Origin: Pseudomonadota bacterium
GTDB taxonomy: Bacteria > Pseudomonadota > Gammaproteobacteria > Burkholderiales > Gallionellaceae
Reading direction: 5' to 3'
NCBI GenBank assembly: GCA_026399735.1
Contig: JAPLQK010000109.1
Location: 1-39,951, forward strand
DNA length: 39,951 nt
Under the pieces are notes generated by a model. That model saw only the letters and a list, made by a program, of their open reading frames with translations. It made no database searches and was not told the origin of the DNA. This document shows positions 35,315-39,951 of this stretch, piece by piece. How positions within the stretch are numbered: position 1 is the stretch's first letter; each line of letters opens with the position of its first letter. The translations under genes were made by a program, and so were the position numbers.

Positions 35315-36076
35315 GTGAACGCTGAAACGACAGGGCCGGCTTTCAAATCGCGGCGGCGCTTTTTAAACAGCATCGCCGGTGCTGCGGGGGCGGGCTGTCT
35401 GATGGCGTTGGGTGCAGGACTGTATGCCCGGCAGGCGAGCGCCTTGCCGGCACAGGCGCTGCGTCCGCCAGGCGCGCTGGAAGAAACTGAGTTCCTGTCT
35501 GCCTGCCTGCGCTGCGGTTTATGTGTTCGCGACTGCCCCTACAAGATATTGAAACTGGCGCCGGTGGGCGAGGCGGTTGCCACCGGCACGCCGTATTTCG
35601 AGGCGCGGGCCATTCCCTGCGAAATGTGTGATGACATTCCCTGCGTCAAGGCCTGCCCGTCGGGTGCGCTGGATCGTGAACTTCGCGACATCAACAAGGC
35701 GAAAATGGGTCTGGCTGTGCTGGTCGATCACGAAACATGTCTGAATTTCCTGGGGTTGCGCTGCGATGTGTGTTACCGCGTGTGCCCTGCGACGAATAAG
35801 GCGATCACGCTGAATATCGTTCACAACCCGCGTTCCGACCGTCATGCCATGCTGCTCCCCACCGTGCATTCCGAGTACTGCACCGGTTGCGGGAAATGCG
35901 AAAAATCCTGTGTGCTGCCCGAGGCGGCGATCAAGGTTTATCCGCTTCATCTGGCAAAAGGAAAATTGCCCGACCATTACCGCAAGGGATGGGAGGAAAA
36001 GGAAAAAGCGGGTGGTTCGCTGATCGGTGAGCAGATCACGCTGCCGGTGCGAGGGCTTGAGGGGAACACACCTTGA
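35315..36076 (+). CDS. napG: NapG, periplasmic ferredoxin-type quinol dehydrogenase subunit
   Basis: NapG works with NapH to carry electrons from quinol to NapAB. The 253-residue protein has a Tat signal ([14 protein letters not shown]), then four [4Fe-4S] motifs: [43 protein letters not shown] and [12 protein letters not shown]. Translation starts at GTG 35315 behind a GGGGTGAGG stretch. Its stop overlaps the napH start by 4 bases. No napC gene is present, so NapGH is the sole visible quinol route. Confidence 0.93.
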   Translation: MNAETTGPAFKSRRRFLNSIAGAAGAGCLMALGAGLYARQASALPAQALRPPGALEETEFLSACLRCGLCVRDCPYKILKLAPVGEAVATGTPYFEARAIPCEMCDDIPCVKACPSGALDRELRDINKAKMGLAVLVDHETCLNFLGLRCDVCYRVCPATNKAITLNIVHNPRSDRHAMLLPTVHSEYCTGCGKCEKSCVLPEAAIKVYPLHLAKGKLPDHYRKGWEEKEKAGGSLIGEQITLPVRGLEGNTP

Positions 36077-36906
36077 ACGCTACTCATTCCATTCTGCGCG
36101 CCAACAAGTGGCTGCTGCTGCGGCGTCTGAGCCAGTCCGGTATTCTTGCGCTGTTTATGCTGGGTCCCTGGGCTGGTATCTGGATCGTCAAAGGCAATCT
36201 CTCTTCCAGCCTGACGCTGAAAACCCTGCCGCTCACCGACCCCTACGTGCTGCTGCAATCGTTCGCAGCCGGACATATTCCCTATCAGGCAGCGCTGATC
36301 GGTGCGGCGATTGTTGCAATATTTTATCTGCTGGCGGGCGGACGGGTTTACTGCAGTTGGGTGTGCCCGGTCAATCTGGTCACCGATGCGGCAGCCTGGC
36401 TGCGCCGCAGTCTGGGGTTAAAGGGCGGGCATGCGCCGGATGCCAATACGCGCTACTGGTTGCTGGCTGGCACGCTGATTGCCGCAATGCTGACGCATAC
36501 GTTGGTATGGGAATGGGTTAATCCGGTTTCCATCCTGCACCGCAGTCTGTTGTTCGGCTTTGGTTTGGGTGGATTTATTTTGCTGGCCATTTTTCTCTAC
36601 GACCTGCTGCTGGCAACGCGCGGCTGGTGTGGTCATCTGTGTCCCGTGGGCGCTTTCTACAGTCTGCTCGGTCATTACGCCATCCCGCGTGTGTCCGCAG
36701 TCAAACGCAATGATTGTGACGACTGCATGGACTGTTTCAGAGTTTGCCCCGAGCCGCAGGTGATACGCCCGGCGCTAAAAGAAATCGGCCAGACCAGCCC
36801 CGTTATTAACAGTGCGAATTGCACCCTGTGCGGTCGTTGCATCGATGTCTGCGACAAGGAAGTATTCAATATTACCCATCGTTTTAATCACAGGAGCGAG
36901 TCATGA
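36073..36906 (+). CDS. napH: NapH, membrane quinol dehydrogenase subunit
   Basis: This 277-residue inner-membrane protein has about four membrane helices (for example [16 protein letters not shown] and [14 protein letters not shown]), two CxxxCP motifs facing the cytoplasm ([16 protein letters not shown]), and two C-terminal [4Fe-4S] motifs ([14 protein letters not shown] and [14 protein letters not shown]). It begins at TTG 36073, coupled to the napG stop. It passes electrons from the quinol pool to NapG. It overlaps napB by 4 bases. Confidence 0.92.
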   Translation: MNATHSILRANKWLLLRRLSQSGILALFMLGPWAGIWIVKGNLSSSLTLKTLPLTDPYVLLQSFAAGHIPYQAALIGAAIVAIFYLLAGGRVYCSWVCPVNLVTDAAAWLRRSLGLKGGHAPDANTRYWLLAGTLIAAMLTHTLVWEWVNPVSILHRSLLFGFGLGGFILLAIFLYDLLLATRGWCGHLCPVGAFYSLLGHYAIPRVSAVKRNDCDDCMDCFRVCPEPQVIRPALKEIGQTSPVINSANCTLCGRCIDVCDKEVFNITHRFNHRSES

Positions 36907-37358
36907 AAGCGACAATCATCCAAAAACTGCTCACCCCCTTGCTTGCTTGTTTGTTATTGGCCGCGCCCGTGCATGCGACCGAAGGCGTAGCTCAGGTTCA
37001 GTCATTGCGCGGGATTGATGTTCAGGCAGCCGATCCGGAAACAGTTGTATTTAAGCTGGTGGTGGACCGGGAACCGGTTAAGCGGAATTATGAAAAGCAA
37101 CCGCCAGTGATTCCGCATGAGGTGGAAAATTACAAGATTACCCAGAGCTTTAACAAGTGTCTGGAATGCCACTCCTGGACGGATGCCGAGGAAGGGGGGC
37201 CCACCAAGGTCAGCCGCACCCACTTCAAGGATAGCAGCAGTACCGACGATAGCAATCTTTCGAAACGACGCTATTTCTGCGTGTTATGCCATGTTCCGCA
37301 AACCGATGCGAAACCGCTGGTGGAAAACTCCTTTAAACCAGCCAAAGTCAGGAAATAA
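36903..37358 (+). CDS. napB: NapB, diheme cytochrome c subunit of nitrate reductase
   Basis: This 151-residue precursor has a Sec signal peptide (LLACLLLAAPVHA) and two heme c motifs, CLECH and CVLCH, separated by about 45 residues as in NapB. It carries electrons to NapA in the periplasm. The N-terminal mature part (SLRGIDVQAAD) and the NapA-docking region around PPVIPHEVENYKIT are typical. It ends the recognisable nap operon (napFDAGHB). A long palindrome follows. Confidence 0.94.
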   Translation: MKATIIQKLLTPLLACLLLAAPVHATEGVAQVQSLRGIDVQAADPETVVFKLVVDREPVKRNYEKQPPVIPHEVENYKITQSFNKCLECHSWTDAEEGGPTKVSRTHFKDSSSTDDSNLSKRRYFCVLCHVPQTDAKPLVENSFKPAKVRK

Positions 37359-37456
37359 ACATGAACTGCCCGGCCGATACGTCAGCTCACCTGTTCAGCA
37401 GAATGAAAGCCAGCCCTTGTGTGTAACTGTGTCGGCGTGCTGAGCAAGCCGATACT

Positions 37457-37566
37457 GTTACCCCTCAGCTTGGAGCTCTTGGCGCCGGTTCCCGACTCCT
37501 CTCTTCTCCTCCCAAGGGTCGGGGATGAAGGGTTCCCGCAACGCGAGTTTCAAGCTGAGGGGTAAC
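37457..37566. repeat. 110-base structured palindrome downstream of napB
   Basis: A perfect 16-base inverted repeat, GTTACCCCTCAGCTTG (37457-37472) and its complement (37551-37566), encloses a 78-base interior that contains a smaller inverted pair CCCGAC / GTCGGG (37491-37496 and 37518-37523) and a direct repeat GGTTCCCG (37487 and 37531). It lies between napB and the small membrane protein, 20 bases before that gene. It could be an RNA element in the nap transcript or a non-autonomous mobile element remnant (for example IS200/IS605-type end structures). I could not match it to a known riboswitch. The bases at 37359-37456 hold nothing I can identify. Confidence 0.7.
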
Positions 37567-37586
37567 GCCATGGATCAGCGGGATCG

Positions 37587-37868
37587 ATGAAATACTTACC
37601 AACTGTCCGTCAGGCAGCGATCCATTCCGTCGCCATGATCACGCTCTCCGGCCTGTTTGGCCCCTTGCTGGGCCCGTGGCTGATCAACTGGATTAACCCG
37701 CCCAATGCCTGGGGGAATGCCTCCGTGATCGGTGACTATAGTCTGAAGAACGTTCTGATCTGGGGATTTGCCTTGCTGATGTTCGAGTCCTTTTTCTATA
37801 TAGCCTGGCTAATCAAACAGGGGCGTCGTGACTGGGAAAAGGAACAGCCTAAATCCTGGTATAACTAA
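37587..37868 (+). CDS. Small two-helix membrane protein of unknown function
   Basis: This 93-residue protein has two predicted membrane segments, about residues 16-34 (VAMITLSGLFGPLLGPWLI) and 54-74 (VLIWGFALLMFESFFYIAWLI), joined by an Asn/Pro-rich loop, and a charged C-terminus (KQGRRDWEKEQPKSWYN). I recognise no family. It is on the same strand as nap and 228 bases after napB, separated by the palindrome, so it may be a nap accessory or an independent gene. ATG 37587 is 5' to a plausible start with GGGATCG upstream. Confidence 0.6.
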   Translation: MKYLPTVRQAAIHSVAMITLSGLFGPLLGPWLINWINPPNAWGNASVIGDYSLKNVLIWGFALLMFESFFYIAWLIKQGRRDWEKEQPKSWYN

Positions 37869-37887
37869 ACGCGTTGAATAAATCACC

Positions 37888-37919
37888 CGTTCGCCCTGGG
37901 CCTGTCGAAGGAGCGAACG
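37888..37919. repeat. REP-like short palindromic repeat
   Basis: CGTTCGC (37888-37894) and GCGAACG (37913-37919) flank a CCTGGGCCTGTCGAAGG core. This CGCCCTGAGCCTGTCGAAGG-type sequence is a common interspersed repeat in proteobacteria. The rest of 37869-38187 shows no gene, only the AT-rich run-up to the toxin gene. Confidence 0.7.
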
Positions 37920-38187
37920 ACATTCAGTAGCGTTCTGTTGAATCATTTTGTAACTAATTGATTTGTTTGTATTTAATATAATTTCGGCTGCGAACGAATA
38001 AAATCGGTGCTTCCCTGGCGCCTGCAGACACCACGACTGGCAGCTTTGCAGCAGGCAGTTTTCTGAGCCGTCCATCTCCTGAGTGCCAAAACCGGAAGTT
38101 CGCTCTTCTTTACTTCATACCTGTTTTTTTGCCCAATAATTTGATATTGACACTAGTTAGCTTTATCAGCAGTTGATATACTGCGCC

Positions 38188-38550
38188 ATGCATGCTGACA
38201 ATGGTGTTGATACCCTGCTTGATTTGAACGGAAATATCGTTCAGCAGGAGCACGGATTTTGGGTTGAGATTCATGCCTGGCGCGTTGAGTCTACGGCATT
38301 GATACCACATGGTGTTCGCTACGCTTTAACGCTACATGAACAAAATGGCAAACGGGTGATGGGGTATGACAATGCACATGGCATCAAACCTTCCAGCCGA
38401 TTCAAATATGCAGGGCAAGTTTTACCCTACGATCACAAGCATCGACACATTTCCGATCAAGGCGTGCACTACGAATTCAAGGATGCTTATCAATTACTTC
38501 AGGATTTTTTCACTGACGTAGACAGAGTATTGAAGGAGACGGAAAAATGA
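38188..38550 (+). CDS. TumE-like toxin (DUF6516 family)
   Basis: This 120-residue protein resembles the DUF6516/TumE family, small toxins encoded just before a winged-helix antitoxin. Matching parts include HGFWVEIHAWRVE, HGVRYALTLHEQNGKRVMGYDNAHG, and the HK/YD-rich PYDHKHRH followed by FKDAYQLLQDFFTDV. The chosen start, ATG 38188, lies 6 bases after a -10-like TATACT (38177-38182), so it may be translated leaderless; the in-frame TTG at 38173 would be inside the promoter. It overlaps the antitoxin gene by 4 bases. The mode of toxicity is not evident from sequence. Confidence 0.75.
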   Translation: MHADNGVDTLLDLNGNIVQQEHGFWVEIHAWRVESTALIPHGVRYALTLHEQNGKRVMGYDNAHGIKPSSRFKYAGQVLPYDHKHRHISDQGVHYEFKDAYQLLQDFFTDVDRVLKETEK

Positions 38551-38897
38551 AAAGTATTGTAATAGGTATCATGTCGCAGGAAAAAATTCGTGAGCGCGTC
38601 TACGCGATTGCAAAAGGCGAATACAAGCCAAAACTAAGTGAGCCAAAAATATGGTTCACATCCATGAAATCATTGGCTGAAGTGCTCAGTGACGACAACA
38701 GAGCACTGCTTCATGTGATCAAGGATGCGCAACCTGAGTCTATTTCATCGTTGGCACAAATGACAGGGCGTAAACCGAGTAACCTTTCTCGCACACTTAA
38801 AACGTTGTCCAACTATGGCATTGTTGAAATGAGACGTGAAAAGAACTTTGTGCGCCCAATTGCCAATGCGACTGACTTTCAAATTATGGCGGCCTGA
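38547..38897 (+). CDS. TumA-like winged-helix antitoxin
   Basis: The 116-residue protein has a MarR/ArsR-like winged helix in its second half (SISSLAQMTGRKPSNLSRTLKTLSNYGIVEMRREKNFVRP), the DNA-reading domain of the antitoxin in DUF6516 toxin-antitoxin pairs. The N-terminal part (about residues 1-60) would bind the toxin. GGAGACGG before the ATG at 38547 and a 4-base overlap with the toxin show tight coupling. It probably represses the pair's promoter. A second ATG at 38571 is possible. Confidence 0.78.
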   Translation: MKSIVIGIMSQEKIRERVYAIAKGEYKPKLSEPKIWFTSMKSLAEVLSDDNRALLHVIKDAQPESISSLAQMTGRKPSNLSRTLKTLSNYGIVEMRREKNFVRPIANATDFQIMAA

Positions 38898-38918
38898 TTT
38901 GCATTAACCGATATTGCG

Positions 38919-39815
38919 ATGACAGTTATGCAGCAGCTTGATATTTTTGCCGACTCAGAACCGGTTCAACGAGCTAATGATTTGATTGCTGCTTTAACTC
39001 GCTTTGATGATATAGCTTCGCGACAGGCTATGCGTGAATTGGTGGTAGCAGATCCTGACCATGAAACATTGGACAAATTTCAGGTGCTCTGCGATTTCCT
39101 TGAGCACTGGATCGAGTATATTGCCAAGCCGGACTGCTCAGCTACCGCGACAACAATCGCCACCGAAGAAATACTGATACGTGAGCAGATAATTCCAGCG
39201 TCAATTGTGATGGGCGTAAAGGGCGCTTTGTTGATTCGCAAGTGCTGGGAATCTTTGGCCAGAATATCCGAACAAGCTGGCATTGATCCCAGACAGACGC
39301 ATTGTTTCGCCGCCGAACTCTATTTGCGCGCCGGTCAATTTCAGGAGGTCGTGAGGACAGCCAAAATGATACCGGGTGCGGATATGCGCTCAGCAGTACA
39401 GCGATGGCTGGCATTGGGATACGCGGGGTGTGGCAAAGCAGAACAGGCCAGAAGCGCTGCGCTTCGTTTTGCCTGGTTGTCACCGCAAGAATTTGATGGC
39501 TTTGTTGATGAAATGCAAGATACCGCCTTAGCGCGCGACTGGAGTAACTGTCAGGCTGACCTGGATGAGCTTGATGCAACGTGGTTCCCCGCTTGGTGCG
39601 CAAATGAAAAAGTGGCTGGTGTAACGATACAGGAGAATTTCCCTGTCTGTGAAGGCAGCTCGGCATATAAGCTGGTCGTGAGTCTTTGTTTACGCGAGCG
39701 CAATGGTATCTGTCGCACAGTATTCGAGGCAAGGGCGAGACTGAAACAATTGAACGAAAGTTTCTTTGCTTTTTACATGAGGCGCAGAGACTATCCTCAT
39801 TCTCGTATGAAATAG
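38919..39815 (+). CDS. Hypothetical helical-repeat protein
   Basis: I do not recognise this 298-residue cytoplasmic protein. The N-terminal 100 residues are acidic and helical. The middle (about 125-190) shows TPR-like helical pairs (CFAAELYLRAGQFQEVVRTAKMIPG and WLALGYAGCGKAEQARSAALRFAW), which suggests a protein-interaction scaffold. A Cys/Trp-rich segment and a basic C-terminus follow. It begins 21 bases after the antitoxin stop and may be part of the same accessory island. Its start ATG at 38919 has no strong ribosome binding site; a second ATG lies 9 bases downstream (MTVMQQL). Confidence 0.6.
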   Translation: MTVMQQLDIFADSEPVQRANDLIAALTRFDDIASRQAMRELVVADPDHETLDKFQVLCDFLEHWIEYIAKPDCSATATTIATEEILIREQIIPASIVMGVKGALLIRKCWESLARISEQAGIDPRQTHCFAAELYLRAGQFQEVVRTAKMIPGADMRSAVQRWLALGYAGCGKAEQARSAALRFAWLSPQEFDGFVDEMQDTALARDWSNCQADLDELDATWFPAWCANEKVAGVTIQENFPVCEGSSAYKLVVSLCLRERNGICRTVFEARARLKQLNESFFAFYMRRRDYPHSRMK

Positions 39816-39951
39816 TTAGGTTGGCTGAACTCTCACTGTCGGACGCTCATAGTTGCAAGCCAGCGTGCTGGTGCCGACTGAAATTTCAACTGGGTTAAAA
39901 GTGCCAAAGGCAGCTTTTCGGCATGCAATATCGCACCTTCATGGGCGGTAG
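39816..39951. other. Window end, no supported gene
   Basis: The final 136 bases contain no complete gene, RNA or terminator that I can support. Confidence 0.4.

Noticed and set aside
37457-37566. Molybdenum cofactor or other known riboswitch after napB
   Set aside because: I cannot match the internal sequence to a known riboswitch consensus, and the perfect palindrome is more like an element or hairpin.

Overview
The window looks like chromosomal DNA of a betaproteobacterium, probably a Gallionellaceae or other Nitrosomonadales-type lithotroph. This rests on the mix of genes: rpsI-argC-bactofilin-erpA housekeeping synteny, a type I sulfide:quinone oxidoreductase, a Qmo/Hdr module, cytochrome cd1 nitrite reductase and a Nap nitrate reductase. 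The assignment is inferred from gene content, not from a database search.

Layout. 1-506 is the 5' part of a YdcF/DUF218 gene on the minus strand. 520-3000 is an AT-rich accessory stretch: a three-gene cassette of unknown function, a small lipoprotein and a secreted 19-residue-repeat protein whose signal peptide is separated from it by a one-base poly-A shortfall. 3265-9804 is housekeeping: rplM (broken here by an internal deletion), rpsI, argC, a coiled-coil membrane protein, bactofilin, erpA, a DegS-like protease, a Nif3-like protein, a rhodanese and a thioredoxin-like protein. 9882-14330 is a minus-strand group: a DsrC/TusE-like protein, a nitroreductase, sqr, and a NarL/NarX-type two-component pair. 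14698-21761 holds a phosphodiesterase, qmoA-qmoB-hdrC-hdrB, a second rhodanese, an unknown gene and a DUF934 gene.

22018-37868 is the denitrification block: an unknown gene, nirS-nirM-nirC-nirF-nirDL-nirG-nirH, then nirJ-nirN, then napFDAGHB and a small membrane protein. Three FNR/DNR-type boxes (before nirS, nirJ and napF) each sit 22 bases upstream of a plausible -10 element, which supports one anaerobic regulon. The end of the window (37888-39815) is accessory again: REP-like repeats, a TumE/TumA-like toxin-antitoxin pair and an unknown gene.

Taken together, sulfide oxidation by Sqr and the cytoplasmic Qmo/Hdr electron module sit beside nitrate-to-nitrite (Nap) and nitrite-to-NO (NirS) reduction, consistent with sulfide- or reduced-sulfur-driven partial denitrification. 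No NO or N2O reductase, apr, dsr, sox or nirE gene is in the window. The points most worth checking are the damaged rplM, the frameshifted repeat protein, the long palindrome after napB, the unknown gene upstream of nirS, and the QmoAB-HdrCB arrangement without a membrane subunit.
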